Source of the DNA: Actinomycetales bacterium
Lineage (GTDB): Bacteria > Actinomycetota > Actinomycetes > Mycobacteriales > Micromonosporaceae
Length of the DNA stretch: 64,000 nt
Assembly (NCBI GenBank): GCA_002919305.1
Contig: PKFB01000009.1
Span: forward strand, 44,236-108,235
Direction: 5' to 3'
A program made the position numbers and the translations under genes. The notes beneath the pieces were generated by a model, which saw only the letters and a program-made list of their open reading frames with translations, was not told the DNA's origin and made no database searches. This document shows, one piece after another, positions 25,489 to 35,094 of the stretch; within the stretch, counting starts at the first letter, position 1; each line of letters opens with the position of its first letter.

Positions 25489-27888
25489 GTGTCACACCCA
25501 GATCCCGAATTACCGCATTCGGGGCTCCTGCTCAAAGGTCGGCTGTCTCGTTTAGCCCGACGCCTGATCGCGCTGAGCGCGCTCTGTCTCACGGTCGGCG
25601 CCGGTTCCAGCGTCGGCGTTGTGCCCGCTCACGCCGTCTCTCCGGATGTCGTGATCAGTCAGATCTATGGGGGTGGCGGCAATTCCGGTGCCACCTACAC
25701 CCACGACTTCATCGAGCTAGTCAACCGGGGCCCGGTCACGGTGGACCTCACCGGCTGGAGCGTGCAGTACGCTTCCGCCTCCGGCTCCACCTGGCAGGTA
25801 ACCGTGCTGTCGGGCAGTATCGCGCCCGGACAGCGTTACCTAGTGCAGCAGGCCGCGGGTGCGGCGGGTACCACACCGCTTCCCACACCGGATGTCAGCG
25901 GCACGATCTCGATGAGTGCCTCATCCGGCAAGGTCGCCCTGGTCACCCGCACCACCGCCTTGACCTGCGGGACCACCTGCGCCAGCGCGGCGGACGTCCG
26001 TGACTTTGTGGGGTACGGAGCGGCCAACGACGCGGAGGGCTCCCCTGCCCCGCTGTTGAGTAACACCACCGCCGCGCACCGCCTTGATGCGGCAGACACC
26101 GACAACAACGCCGCTGACTTCGTCACCGGGCCGCCGAGTCCGCGAGGAGCCGATGAGGCCCCACCGCCGCGCACCGCCCGGATCCACGACATCCAGGGAG
26201 CGGCGCATCTCTCCCCGCTGACCGGACAGCGTGTCCACGAGGTTCCTGGCGTCGTCACCGCGTTGCGTGACAACGGGTTCTGGATGCAGGATCCGGAGCC
26301 CGACCATGACCCGGCTACCAGTGAAGGGCTCTTTGTCTTCACACGCCAAGCACCGACCGTGGCCCCCGGTGACGTGGTCGCGGTGTCGGGGCTGGTCACC
26401 GAGTACCGGCCTGGTGGAGAGGCCGAGAATCTCACCCTGACTCAAATCAGCGATCCGATAGTGCGGATCACTGGTGAGCGCGTCTCCCTACCGGAGCCGA
26501 CCCTGCTGGGCCCCGGCGGCCTGACGGCGCCCCCGGCGATCCGCGTCGACGCGCCGGGTGACGTGGAGGCGGCCGGGGTCGATTTCGACCCGTCCCTCAA
26601 CGCGTTGGACTTCTATGAGTCTTTAGAGGGCATGCTGCTGCGGGTGGCCGACGCGGTTGTGGTGGGAGCGACCAACGACTATGGGGAGCTGACCGTGCTT
26701 CCCGGTGGCGAAGGGGACCCCCGCACCACCCGCGGTGGGATCCGTTACCTGTACAGCGACCCCAACACCGAACGCGTCATCCTCGACGACACGCTGGCCG
26801 CGATGCCCGCCGCCGATGTGGGGGATCGACTCCCCGGCCCGATCGACGGAGTGCTGGACTACTCGTTCGGCAACTTCAAGTTCTACCCGCTGCGTACCCC
26901 GTCGGTCATCGCGACCGGTCCGGAGCCGGAGCGGACCCGCCCACAGCGCCCAGGCGAGTTAGCGATCGCCACGTACAACGTGGAGAATTTGGACCCCGGT
27001 GACCCCGAGGAACACTTCGCGCGGTTAGCCAGCGATCTGGTGACCCGGCTGGCCTCCCCTGACATCGTGGCGTTAGAGGAGGTTCAGGACAACTCCGGCC
27101 CCACCGACGACGGTACCGTCGCGGCGAATCGCACCTACCGGATGCTGATCGACGCCATCGTGGCAGCCGGCGGCCCCCGTTACGACTATCGGCAGATCGA
27201 CCCGGTCGACCAGGCCGACGGAGGACAGCCGGGCGGCAATATCCGGGTTGGTTTCCTTTTCCGCACGGACCGGGGCCTTCGCTTCGTGGACCGGCCCGGA
27301 GGCGACGCGACCAGCGCGACCGATGTGGTACGCCGAGGTGGTCGAGCGGCTCTGACGCTCTCCCCCGGTCGGGTGGATCCGACCAACGAGGCGTGGACGG
27401 ACTCCCGGAAACCCCTGGTAGGGGAGTTCCGCTTCCGGGGCGAAACGATCTTCGTGATCGCCAATCACTTCACCAGTAAAGGGGGCGACCAGCCGCTGTT
27501 CGGCCGGTTCCAGCCACCGGCTCGTGACAGTGAGATCCAGCGTCACGCTCAAGCGGCTGCGGTTCGCGCCTTCGTAGACCGGATCTTCGCGGTGGATCCC
27601 CATGCCAACGTGGTGGTGCTGGGTGATCTCAACGATTTCGAGTTCAGCCGGACCGTCGACATCCTGGTCGGCGCCAACCATTCCCTGGTGGATCTGCCTC
27701 GGACGCTTCCAGAGCCGGAGCGATACACGTATGTGTTCGACGGCAACTCTCAGGTGCTCGACCACATCCTGATCTCCCGCTCCCTCGCCCGCTGCGGCTG
27801 GAGCTACGACGTGGTGCATCTCAACGCCGAGTACACCGATCAGGCCAGCGATCACGATCCGCAGCTGGTCCGGCTTCGACTCCGCTAG
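25489..27888 (+). CDS. Secreted nuclease/phosphatase with lamin-tail domain (ExeM-like)
   Basis: The 799-residue protein starts at GTG 25489 with GGAGG five to six bases upstream. A signal peptide (about residues 1-48, ending PAHA) predicts export. Next is a lamin-tail domain (about 52-165: VVISQIYGGGGNSGATYTHD, then FIELVNRGP), an OB-like middle region (about 230-480), and an endonuclease/exonuclease/phosphatase domain (about 490-799). Catalytic motifs are ATYNVENLD, IVALEEVQD, VVVLGDLNDFEF and the final DHDPQ. Proteins of this layout are extracellular DNases that recover phosphate or degrade extracellular DNA. It is convergent with the LPXTG-type gene. Confidence 0.88.
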   Translation: MSHPDPELPHSGLLLKGRLSRLARRLIALSALCLTVGAGSSVGVVPAHAVSPDVVISQIYGGGGNSGATYTHDFIELVNRGPVTVDLTGWSVQYASASGSTWQVTVLSGSIAPGQRYLVQQAAGAAGTTPLPTPDVSGTISMSASSGKVALVTRTTALTCGTTCASAADVRDFVGYGAANDAEGSPAPLLSNTTAAHRLDAADTDNNAADFVTGPPSPRGADEAPPPRTARIHDIQGAAHLSPLTGQRVHEVPGVVTALRDNGFWMQDPEPDHDPATSEGLFVFTRQAPTVAPGDVVAVSGLVTEYRPGGEAENLTLTQISDPIVRITGERVSLPEPTLLGPGGLTAPPAIRVDAPGDVEAAGVDFDPSLNALDFYESLEGMLLRVADAVVVGATNDYGELTVLPGGEGDPRTTRGGIRYLYSDPNTERVILDDTLAAMPAADVGDRLPGPIDGVLDYSFGNFKFYPLRTPSVIATGPEPERTRPQRPGELAIATYNVENLDPGDPEEHFARLASDLVTRLASPDIVALEEVQDNSGPTDDGTVAANRTYRMLIDAIVAAGGPRYDYRQIDPVDQADGGQPGGNIRVGFLFRTDRGLRFVDRPGGDATSATDVVRRGGRAALTLSPGRVDPTNEAWTDSRKPLVGEFRFRGETIFVIANHFTSKGGDQPLFGRFQPPARDSEIQRHAQAAAVRAFVDRIFAVDPHANVVVLGDLNDFEFSRTVDILVGANHSLVDLPRTLPEPERYTYVFDGNSQVLDHILISRSLARCGWSYDVVHLNAEYTDQASDHDPQLVRLRLR

Positions 27889-27963
27889 CCCTCACCTGCG
27901 GGACACCGGCTGATCCCGCTATTCCCACTGGGAGGGCGCCGCGTCATCCCGTACCAAAGTGGT

Positions 27964-27995
27964 CCGTGTGGGGCACCCATGGGTGCCCCACACGG
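27964..27995. terminator. Perfect 32-bp palindrome, bidirectional terminator
   Basis: Two 16-base arms, CCGTGTGGGGCACCCA (27964-27979) and its exact reverse complement (27980-27995), have no spacer between them. It lies between convergent genes ending at 27888 and 28001. Confidence 0.8.
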
Positions 27996-28000
27996 AGAGC

Positions 28001-28579
28001 TCACGCTCGACGACGACGTCCCAGGCGGACGAGCACCGTCCCGGCGATAATCAGCAGCGCGGCCGCCGCCGCCAACGTTGCTGAGCCACCCGTCACCGGC
28101 AGCGTGGGCGGCGAGGGAGACGCCGACGGCTGCGGGCTCTCTCCGCCCCCGTCACCCGCGGGCTCTGAGGCCGACGGTGAGGGCTCCTCATCCCAGTCCC
28201 AGTCATCATCGCTGGGCGAGGGCTCCGGCGAGTACGGGCCGGGGTGGAAGGGACCCTGGTCGTACCCGTCCTTGTCATCGCCCTTGTCATCGCCCTTGTC
28301 GTCGTCCTTGTCGCTCCCCTTGTCGTCGCCCTTGTCGTCGACCGGCTCCTCATCCTGGTCCCCATGGTCGTGCCCGCCGCACTCCAGCAGCAGGCCAGGT
28401 GACGCTTGCCTGTCGCATTCGAGGTCGCTGGGAAGCGGCAGCGACTGTGCCCGAACCTCAGCCGGCTCCCACCGGCTCTCCGCCCAGCTCGTTGGCGCCG
28501 AGTACACCAGCAGACCGATCAGAAGACCAACCGGCGCGGCGCCGATTCGTATGACGCGTTGTAGTGATGGCTTCATCAA
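28001..28579 (-). CDS. Small LPXTG-type surface protein with acidic repeats
   Basis: The 192-residue protein has an N-terminal signal or anchor span (about 10-32, ending TSWA) and a short Cys-containing region (LECDRQ, LLECGG). Acidic DDKG-type repeats follow (about 80-103), then a Pro/Ser/Asp stretch and a C-terminal sorting signal: LPVTGG, a hydrophobic span, and a GRRRRA tail. This layout predicts covalent attachment to peptidoglycan by a sortase, although no sortase gene is in the window. The two Cys residues could form a disulfide outside the cell. The acidic region could bind metal ions. I recognise no enzymatic domain. Confidence 0.75.
   Translation of the reverse strand: MMKPSLQRVIRIGAAPVGLLIGLLVYSAPTSWAESRWEPAEVRAQSLPLPSDLECDRQASPGLLLECGGHDHGDQDEEPVDDKGDDKGSDKDDDKGDDKGDDKDGYDQGPFHPGPYSPEPSPSDDDWDWDEEPSPSASEPAGDGGGESPQPSASPSPPTLPVTGGSATLAAAAALLIIAGTVLVRLGRRRRA
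28270..28341. repeat. 12-bp repeat array encoding DDKG units
   Basis: About six imperfect copies of a 12-base unit close to CCCTTGTCATCG run through the surface-protein gene. On the minus strand they encode Asp-Asp-Lys-Gly repeats. Such an array can change length by slippage. Confidence 0.65.
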
Positions 28580-28684
28580 ACTCTCACCTCATAGCACGAA
28601 ATATCACATGCTCGGCTATCTGATGCTAAGTCCGAATTATGCATGTAGGTGAGAGATGGCCATCATCGCCATGCCATCATGCGA

Positions 28685-29245
28685 CTACTCTTCGCCGTCA
28701 TCCGAGCCGGTAAGGGGCGTCGACTCTGCCTGTGGCTGCGTCTGAGAGCGTGATCGCGCCCCTGTGGTCCAGGTTCGGTAGGTTTCCCACAAATTGCGCA
28801 GTGTGAGGAACTTTCGCTCAAACTGTGGGTCATACGTCAACCACAGGCCCTGGTATGGAGCGGGCAGCAGCCATGAGGCACCGGAGTCCAGTCGCACCAC
28901 CACCACTGTTCGTCCCCCTCGCCGCTCCATGCTGATCTCAGTGATCTGGTGCCAGGGGACCTCCGTGATCGTTGACCGTCCGGCTCCTACCCGGACGATG
29001 CCTCGAGGAGTGGCGTCCACCCCTCGCTGGCTACTCAACTCCATCAGCAGAACGAAGACGACCGCGCACCCGAGCGGGATACATAGCAACAGCAGGTAAA
29101 GCGGGGGCGGATCCCCACCGAGTACACGTATCGTGACGATGATCGCGCCACCGATCAACGCGGCGAGCATCCCCGCGAGCAGCCCACGCCCGGCCGTCTG
29201 CCGGATTGTCGGCCGATAGCTGGCCAGACGTTGTTCACCGCTCAT
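28685..29245 (-). CDS. Membrane protein with bacterial PH-like domain
   Basis: The start at ATG 29245 is chosen because GGAGG lies six bases upstream; an in-frame start at 29317 would add 24 residues with no hydrophobic signal. The 186-residue product has two spans near the N-terminus (about 20-42 and 50-68). A cytoplasmic beta-rich segment follows (about 75-140: RGIVRVGAGRSTITEVPWHQ, then EISMERRGGRTVVVVRLDSG), resembling bacterial PH or YcxB-like domains. The tail is polar. Its function is unknown, and it has no operon partner. Confidence 0.65.
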   Translation of the reverse strand: MSGEQRLASYRPTIRQTAGRGLLAGMLAALIGGAIIVTIRVLGGDPPPLYLLLLCIPLGCAVVFVLLMELSSQRGVDATPRGIVRVGAGRSTITEVPWHQITEISMERRGGRTVVVVRLDSGASWLLPAPYQGLWLTYDPQFERKFLTLRNLWETYRTWTTGARSRSQTQPQAESTPLTGSDDGEE

Positions 29246-29389
29246 GCTGAGCCTCCTGCAGCGATACGCTGCTCGTGCGCCGATGCTCTCATGGGGGCAC
29301 GCTCCCTTTGGCAACATTCAGTGACGTACACCGCGTTCCCCCGGTGGGAACGATGAAACGGCGGGTTCGGCAACCGGTTGCTGTCGCCG

Positions 29390-29395
29390 TAGGGT
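29390..29395 (+). promoter_or_regulatory. Probable leaderless -10 (TAGGGT) of msrB
   Basis: TAGGGT ends six bases before the msrB ATG and no ribosome site is present. Confidence 0.45.
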
Positions 29396-29401
29396 TGCCC
29401 T

Positions 29402-29809
29402 ATGGAGCAGGTGAAGAAGTCCGAGGCTGAGTGGCGGGCTCAACTGACGCCCGAGGAGTACCACGTGCTCCGCGAAGGCGGCACGGAGCCGCCCTGGACC
29501 GGCGAATACACCACCACCAAAACCCGAGGGATCTACCGCTGCCGTGCGTGCGGGGCCGAGTTGTTCTCCAGCGACACCAAATTCGACTCCCACTGTGGGT
29601 GGCCGTCGTTTTATATGCCGCTGGCAGAAGACCGGGTCCGCTACCTCGAGGACCATTCATTCGGCATGACGCGGGTGGAAGTGCGGTGCGCCCGCTGCGA
29701 CTCCCACCTGGGGCACGTGTTCGAGGGTGAGGGGTATCCGACCCCCACCGATCAGCGCTACTGCATCAACTCGATCAGCCTCACGCTGGTGCCCACCGAG
29801 ACCTCGTAG
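29402..29809 (+). CDS. msrB: Peptide-methionine (R)-S-oxide reductase
   Basis: This 135-residue cytoplasmic repair enzyme reduces methionine-R-sulfoxide in proteins, using thioredoxin. It is full length. Zinc ligands are Cys47 and Cys50 (CRAC) and Cys96 and Cys99 (CARC). The catalytic Cys121 lies in RYCINSISL and the probable resolving Cys65 in HCGWPSF. Further signatures are FDSHCGWPSF and SHLGHVFEG. It appears to be transcribed from a leaderless promoter. It begins the stretch whose order matches the msrB-hemQ-hemY-hemE region remembered from M. tuberculosis. Confidence 0.95.
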   Translation: MEQVKKSEAEWRAQLTPEEYHVLREGGTEPPWTGEYTTTKTRGIYRCRACGAELFSSDTKFDSHCGWPSFYMPLAEDRVRYLEDHSFGMTRVEVRCARCDSHLGHVFEGEGYPTPTDQRYCINSISLTLVPTETS

Positions 29810-30332
29810 GTGTGCCCTCGTCGGTTTCCCAGCCGGCTCATCTCGCAGTGGCCCTCACCATCACAGTGCGGTGCGTACCTGAAGGAACGTGCCTGAAGGG
29901 ATACGCCTGCTCGCAGGGCACGGCCCACCGGTGTCCGCACGTCCGCTGTCACGCTCACCGTCACACGCTTGCGTCCGCGCCCGGTGTGGACGCGCTGGTT
30001 GACAGCGGGCGGCTCGGGGTCGCAAGGGCCGCACGTCACCAAGGCCCGGTCCGTTCCAGATCCGACCATCCACGGCCACCTAACAAAGCGCCCTGGGCTT
30101 CCTGTGGAGGCTGGAAGCCCAGGGGCCGGTCTACGGCCTGACAGTCTCAGGCCGGTTCAAACGGTCTTGCCTCGACGCCACCGACATCGCCCTCTCCAGC
30201 ATTGCCCTTCAACGCCGTCCTCCAACGACCGCGCCTTCCGGTGGGCCCGTCGGCGCCCCGCGTGGTGTCGAGTACCGTGTCGCGGTCGGGCCATCCCCAC
30301 GCCATGCGTGGGGGATGACATAAGGAGCAGCC
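29810..30332. other. Intergenic region holding a terminator
   Basis: No gene is supported. It contains a strong hairpin at 30091-30124 and a smaller GCCTGA/TCAGGC inverted repeat near 30137-30153. The acetyltransferase ribosome site AAGGAG is at its right end. Confidence 0.45.
30091..30124. terminator. Hairpin terminator
   Basis: A perfect 12-bp stem (CCCTGGGCTTCC at 30091-30102 and its complement at 30113-30124) encloses a 10-base loop. It lies 280 bases after msrB, with no U-tract. Confidence 0.65.
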
Positions 30333-30800
30333 ATGGCGACATCCGACGCGTCAGAAACGCGAGTGCGAGTAGCAGCGTTCGAGGAGCTGAGTACGGATCT
30401 GCTCTACCAGATCCTCCGGCTGCGTGTGGACGTGTTCGTGGTCGAGCAACGCTGTCCGTACCCCGACCTTGACGGCCGCGACACTGACCCCACGACCCGG
30501 CATGTGTGGGCCGAGCGTGACGGCGCGGTGCTGGGATACCTCCGGATCGTGGTGGAGCCGGACGGCACTCCCCGGATCGGCCGGGTCTGTGTCGTGCCGC
30601 AGGCGCGAGGGGCCGGGTTGGCGAGTCGCCTACTACGGACCGCGCTGGACCTGATCGCCGATCGCCCGGTCGTCCTGCACGCTCAGGCGCATTTGACCGA
30701 GTACTACGGCCGGTTCGGCTTCACCGTGGCAGGCCCGACATACCTGGAGGACGGCATCCCCCATGTGATGATGCGCCGCGTTCCCACCCCGGCACGGTAA
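30333..30800 (+). CDS. GNAT acetyltransferase, ElaA family
   Basis: This 155-residue protein is full length for the ElaA group: LLYQILRLRVDVFVVEQRCPYPDLDGRD at the start, HVWAERDGAVLGYLRIV, then the acetyl-CoA-binding GRVCVVPQARGAGLASRLL. QAHLTEYYGRFGF follows near the end. It transfers an acetyl group from acetyl-CoA to an unknown amine. AAGGAG precedes the ATG. It converges with hemQ across 33 bases without a clear terminator. Confidence 0.88.
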   Translation: MATSDASETRVRVAAFEELSTDLLYQILRLRVDVFVVEQRCPYPDLDGRDTDPTTRHVWAERDGAVLGYLRIVVEPDGTPRIGRVCVVPQARGAGLASRLLRTALDLIADRPVVLHAQAHLTEYYGRFGFTVAGPTYLEDGIPHVMMRRVPTPAR

Positions 30801-30833
30801 CGACCACACACGGCCCCACGCGCGATCGCCGCA

Positions 30834-31538
30834 TCAGGGCATCGTCGCGATGATCTCCCGGATCGGGCGGCGCCGACCGGTGTAGAACGGTACCTCTACC
30901 CGCACGTGCAGTCGTGCCTTGGCGGCCCGCAGCTCACGCATCAGATCCACGATCCGGTGCAGTTCGTCCGCCTCGAACGCCAACAGCCACTCGTAGTCGT
31001 TCAACGCGAAGGACGCCACGGTGTTGGCGCGGACATCCGGGTACCCACGCGCCAGTTGGCCGTGCTCGACGAGCATGTCCCGACGCTCGGCCTCCGGCAA
31101 CACGTACCAGTCGTACGAGCGGACGAACGGGTAGACGCACAGGTACCCACGGGGCGGCTCACCGGCCAGGAAAGCGGGGATGTGGCTCTTATTGAACTCC
31201 GCTGGCCGGTGCAGACCCATCACCGACCACACCGGCTCCAGGTGACGCCCCAACGCGGTGCGCCGGAACCGAGCGTACGCCTCCTGAAGCGCATCGGAGC
31301 TGGGCGAGTGCCACCACACCATCAAATCCGCGTCGGCCCGCAGCGCCGACACGTCGTAGGTGCCCCGCACCACCACATCCTTGGCCGCCAGCTGCTCGAT
31401 GAGTCCCTCGACCTCACTGGCCAGGTCGTCACGGGTCGCGGGCAGGGCGGTGGCGACGCGGAAGACCGACCACATCGTGTACCGGATGGTGGCGTTCAGT
31501 TCCCGGATACGGGCGGCATTGGATTGGGTGTCACTCAT
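30834..31538 (-). CDS. hemQ: Coproheme decarboxylase (chlorite-dismutase family)
   Basis: This 234-residue enzyme converts Fe-coproporphyrin III to haem b by two oxidative decarboxylations, the last step of the coproporphyrin-dependent route used by Actinomycetota and Bacillota. Family segments are [30 protein letters not shown] with the catalytic Tyr region, and the actinobacterial His-containing [40 protein letters not shown] follows. Its start overlaps the end of hemY by 8 bases, so the two are translationally coupled. The gene order hemE-hemY-hemQ supports the assignment. Confidence 0.92.
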   Translation of the reverse strand: MSDTQSNAARIRELNATIRYTMWSVFRVATALPATRDDLASEVEGLIEQLAAKDVVVRGTYDVSALRADADLMVWWHSPSSDALQEAYARFRRTALGRHLEPVWSVMGLHRPAEFNKSHIPAFLAGEPPRGYLCVYPFVRSYDWYVLPEAERRDMLVEHGQLARGYPDVRANTVASFALNDYEWLLAFEADELHRIVDLMRELRAAKARLHVRVEVPFYTGRRRPIREIIATMP

Positions 31539-33012
31539 GATCCGTTTCTCCTTCCGCGGTTGTCTCCCCTTGCGACCCTCGCCGCGTCAGGGCCTCCCAC
31601 ACCCGCGCCGCCGCGGTCTGCCCCGACCGGATGCAGGCGGGGATCCCCACCCCGTCATAGGCGGCACCGGCCAGGGCGATGGCGGGCGGGCCCTCCCGCG
31701 TCGAGCTCACCTTGTCGAGAGCGGCGCGGGCCCGTCGGACTCGGTCGAGATGACCTGGCGCGTACTGCGGTAACGCCCCACCCCACCGGGTGACTACCGT
31801 GTCCACCGGTTCCGGCAGCGGCCGTCCCACAATCGCCGACAGCTCGCGCCGTACCAGCGCCACCAGCTCATCGTCGGTACGCTGTAGCGTCTGCTCCTCG
31901 CCGTAGCGCCCCAGCGACGCCCGTACCACGGTGAGGCCGTCCGTGGCCAGATGGGGCCACTTACGGGAAAAGAAGGTAAACGCCTTGACCAGGTACCCCT
32001 CTGTCGCCGGAACAAGCAGCCCGGACAGCGCCGGCAATTCGGTGGTCGGCAGGGCCAGTCCAACCAGCGCGACGCTGGCGTAGTCGATGCCGCCGATTTC
32101 GGCGGCCGCCACCGGACTGACCGTGCTTACCAACCGCGCGGCAGGGCGGGCTGGTACCGCCAGCACCACCCCATCAGCGGTGATCACCTCAGGGTCTCTG
32201 GTGTCCCCGAGCACCAGCCGCCATCCCTGCGCTGTCAGGGTCAGTTCCCGCACCGGTGCCCCCAGCAGGTACTGGGCGTCGGCCTGCTTCGCCACGGCCT
32301 CGATCAGGCACGACAGGCCCTCTTTGGGGGTGGCGAACACCGGTCCGTCCACCCGAGGCGCCTCCCGCTGCGCCGCCGCGGCGGCCTCCACCAGGGAGGT
32401 GTGGCGCTCCAGTTGCGCGTACAACCCCGGCATGGTGGCGGCCAAGGACAGGTTGTCGGCGCGCCCCGCGTACACCCCGCCCAGCAACGGGTCGACCAGC
32501 CGGTCGACGATCTGGTCCCCCAGTTGACGTCGCACCAACGCTCCCACCGCGACGTCCCCGTGCCGGATGAGCTCCGCTGCGTCCAAGGGTGGCTCCGACC
32601 GCACCCGTTCCAGCCCGGCTTGGGACAGCACCTCGGCGGCGGCGAGGGCCTCCAGGTCACCTGGCACCCCTAACAGCGTGCCCGCCGGCTGGCGACGAAG
32701 CTGGCCGTCGACCACCAATCCAGGGAAAACCGGAGCGGGATGGACGAGGGAGTCCGCCAGACCTGCCTGACGGGCCAGGTGCAACGCCTCTGGAACCCGG
32801 ACCAGGAAGGCCTCCGCTCCTCGTTCTACGGGATGGCCGGCCAGCTCACCGGTCCAGAGCTTGCCCCCCAGTCGGTCGGACTGGTCAATGACCGTCACCT
32901 GCAGATGTGGGCCGGCCAGGCGACGAAGCTCGGCGGCGGCCGCCAGGCCCGTCACACCTCCACCGACCACCACGACTCGCATGCCGGGCACCCGGTCGTT
33001 CCCGTCCCGCAT
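31531..33012 (-). CDS. hemY: Coproporphyrinogen III oxidase (HemY/CgoX type)
   Basis: This FAD enzyme of 493 residues oxidises coproporphyrinogen III to coproporphyrin III. The start ATG 33012 is chosen for its GGGAGG ribosome site. The FAD-binding motif [19 protein letters not shown] is near residue 14. Other signatures are [35 protein letters not shown], and the C-terminal [20 protein letters not shown]. Without HemG or a HemN-type protoporphyrin route nearby and with hemQ directly downstream, the coproporphyrin pathway assignment is preferred. It lies in the operon between hemE and hemQ. Confidence 0.92.
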   Translation of the reverse strand: MRDGNDRVPGMRVVVVGGGVTGLAAAAELRRLAGPHLQVTVIDQSDRLGGKLWTGELAGHPVERGAEAFLVRVPEALHLARQAGLADSLVHPAPVFPGLVVDGQLRRQPAGTLLGVPGDLEALAAAEVLSQAGLERVRSEPPLDAAELIRHGDVAVGALVRRQLGDQIVDRLVDPLLGGVYAGRADNLSLAATMPGLYAQLERHTSLVEAAAAAQREAPRVDGPVFATPKEGLSCLIEAVAKQADAQYLLGAPVRELTLTAQGWRLVLGDTRDPEVITADGVVLAVPARPAARLVSTVSPVAAAEIGGIDYASVALVGLALPTTELPALSGLLVPATEGYLVKAFTFFSRKWPHLATDGLTVVRASLGRYGEEQTLQRTDDELVALVRRELSAIVGRPLPEPVDTVVTRWGGALPQYAPGHLDRVRRARAALDKVSSTREGPPAIALAGAAYDGVGIPACIRSGQTAAARVWEALTRRGSQGETTAEGETDHE

Positions 33013-33111
33013 CGTCACCTCCCGGCTCCACACCGCCCGCGCGGCCTGGCCCCGCTTCTCTGCCTGACCCGCACCCTCCGGTTGGAAGGCCGACGCTGGG
33101 CCGGCCTGGCC

Positions 33112-34149
33112 TCATGTGCTGGCGGAGACGCTGTGTACGAGGTCGACCAGCCGTGCCAACGTGTCCGGATCGGTCTCCGGTAGCACCCCGTGCCCGAGGT
33201 TGAACACATGTCCTGGGGCGCTACGGGCCTCAGTGAGCACCCGACGGGCCTGCTCAGCCACGACCTCCCACGGAGCCAACAGCACGGCTGGGTCCAGATT
33301 TCCCTGCAGCGCCCGGTGCGGCCCCACCCGTCGACTCGCCTCGTCTAATGGGGTACGCCAGTCGACGCCGACCACATCCGCCCCGGCTTCGGCCATCGCC
33401 GCTAGCAGGTGTCCGGTTCCGACCCCGAAGTGGATCCGGGGCACACCGGTCTCCGCCACCCCTCTGAGCACCGTCATCGAATGGGGCAGGACGTAGCGAC
33501 GGTAGTCCGCCTCCGACAGCGCCCCCACCCAGGAGTCGAACAGCTGCACGGCGGCCGCCCCCGCAGCGATCTGGGTACGCAGGAAGGCCAGTGTGATGCG
33601 GGCCAACCGCTCCAGCAGTTGGTGCCACACCCTGGGAGCGCCGTACATCAACGCCTTGGTGCGGGCGTGGGTGCGGGACGGTCCCCCCTCCACCAGGTAG
33701 CTAGCGAGGGTGAACGGGGCACCCGCGAACCCGATCAGCGGTGTGGGTCCCAACTCCGGAAGCAGCAGCCGTATGGCCTCAGTGACGTAGTCGACGCTGG
33801 CCGGGTCGAGGTCCGGCAGCCGACGCAGATCGGCCTCCTCCCGGAACGGCCGGGCTACCACTGGCCCGACGCCAGGGGTGATCTCCAGGTCCACCCCCAC
33901 CGCGACCAGGGGCACCACGATGTCGCTGAACAGGATCGCCGCGTCCACGCCGAGCCGCCGCACCGGCTGCAAGGTGATCTCGCAGATCATCTCGGGCCGT
34001 CGGCACGCCTCCAGCATCGGCACGCCCTCCCGGATCGCTCGGTATTCGGGAAGTGCGCGACCGGCCTGACGCATGAACCACACCGGAGTGTGCGGAACGG
34101 GTTCACGGCGGCAAGCGCTGAGGAATACCGAATCGGCCACGATCGCCAT
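33112..34149 (-). CDS. hemE: Uroporphyrinogen decarboxylase
   Basis: This 345-residue enzyme removes four carboxyl groups from uroporphyrinogen III to give coproporphyrinogen III, the substrate of the next gene's product. The family signatures [33 protein letters not shown] and [25 protein letters not shown] are present. The active-site Asp is in [12 protein letters not shown] 34149 is preferred; an in-frame GTG at 34161 would add four residues. It is first in the haem operon and divergent from the DUF3000 gene. Confidence 0.94.
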   Translation of the reverse strand: MAIVADSVFLSACRREPVPHTPVWFMRQAGRALPEYRAIREGVPMLEACRRPEMICEITLQPVRRLGVDAAILFSDIVVPLVAVGVDLEITPGVGPVVARPFREEADLRRLPDLDPASVDYVTEAIRLLLPELGPTPLIGFAGAPFTLASYLVEGGPSRTHARTKALMYGAPRVWHQLLERLARITLAFLRTQIAAGAAAVQLFDSWVGALSEADYRRYVLPHSMTVLRGVAETGVPRIHFGVGTGHLLAAMAEAGADVVGVDWRTPLDEASRRVGPHRALQGNLDPAVLLAPWEVVAEQARRVLTEARSAPGHVFNLGHGVLPETDPDTLARLVDLVHSVSAST

Positions 34150-34393
34150 TGAACCCCACACGTGACGCGCGGTTGGTCACCACCCCCGGTGGAGGTGACG
34201 CCGCTCGCGTACCAGCCATCACGTCGTCGATAACACCGTCGATGACACCGCACTCACCACCGCGCCGTCCCAGACGGTGTCGACGGTGTTCCCGATCCGC
34301 TCCGGGGCCGCCTTGAGGGCCTTGAGGATATGGAGTGATCTCTATTCAGTCCGCTACCGGCGTGCCATGCCAGCGGGAACCGGGGCGGAAGAA

Positions 34394-34399
34394 TACCCT
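34394..34399 (+). promoter_or_regulatory. Probable leaderless -10 (TACCCT) of DUF3000 gene
   Basis: TACCCT ends six bases before ATG 34406, and no Shine-Dalgarno sequence is present. This favours 34406 over the longer open frame. Confidence 0.45.
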
Positions 34400-34405
34400 C
34401 CCGGT

Positions 34406-34960
34406 ATGGCGCCATCGACCGCGCTTCCCCATACCTTCGCGCGCGCCGTCGTGGGCCTGCGGGCGGTACGCCCACGTCGGGAGATCCTGCTGGAGGAACT
34501 GCCCCCGCCCCAACGACTGGCCCCGTACGCGTTCGCGCTCGGCGCGACGGTGATGCGGGATGGTGAGGAGGTGGCCACCGGGCGGTTGGTGCTGCTCCAT
34601 GACCCTTCGGGGCCCCCGGCCTGGGACGGGACATTACGTCTTGTCACCTATGTCACGGCCGAGGTGGAGCTAGAGATGGCCGCCGATCCGATGCTGGCGG
34701 CCGTGGGGTGGAGCTGGCTCATGGACGCCCTGGCCGCGCATGACGCTCACTACACGGCGGCCGGAGGGACGGTCACTCAGACGCTGTCGACTCGGTTCGG
34801 GGAGTTGGCCGGTCCCCCCACCGCAGCCGACCTTGAGGTGAGAGCCTCCTGGACCCCACTCGACGAAGATCTCACCGCGCATCTGCACGCCTGGTGCGCA
34901 CTGCTGTCCTCCACGGCCGGTCTGCCGCCTCCCGGTGTCACCAGCATTGGCGACATCTGA
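34406..34960 (+). CDS. DUF3000 family protein
   Basis: The 184-residue protein matches the conserved actinobacterial DUF3000 family: FARAVVGLRAVRPRREILLEELPPPQRLAPYAFALG near the start, LVLLHDPSGPPAWDGTLRLVTYV, and GWSWLMDALAAHDAHYTAAGGTVTQT. In mycobacteria and Streptomyces it sits between the haem genes and RNase D, as here. Its molecular role is unknown. No membrane segment or known catalytic motif is seen. Confidence 0.85.
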   Translation: MAPSTALPHTFARAVVGLRAVRPRREILLEELPPPQRLAPYAFALGATVMRDGEEVATGRLVLLHDPSGPPAWDGTLRLVTYVTAEVELEMAADPMLAAVGWSWLMDALAAHDAHYTAAGGTVTQTLSTRFGELAGPPTAADLEVRASWTPLDEDLTAHLHAWCALLSSTAGLPPPGVTSIGDI

Positions 34961-35012
34961 CTCGGGTCCCGCCCTGGTAGGCCACGGTTTGGCCCGCGAC
35001 CATCCTCGCGCT

Positions 35013-35054
35013 GCCCTGGGGCACCGACCCGAGGACGTGTCGGTGCCCCAGGGC
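35013..35054. terminator. Bidirectional hairpin with 16-bp perfect stem
   Basis: GCCCTGGGGCACCGAC (35013-35028) pairs exactly with 35039-35054 around a 10-base loop. It lies between the convergent DUF3000 and coiled-coil genes. Confidence 0.75.
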
Positions 35055-35094
35055 TGTGGTCCGGGGTAGTACCGCAATCAGGTCAGATCCGCGA

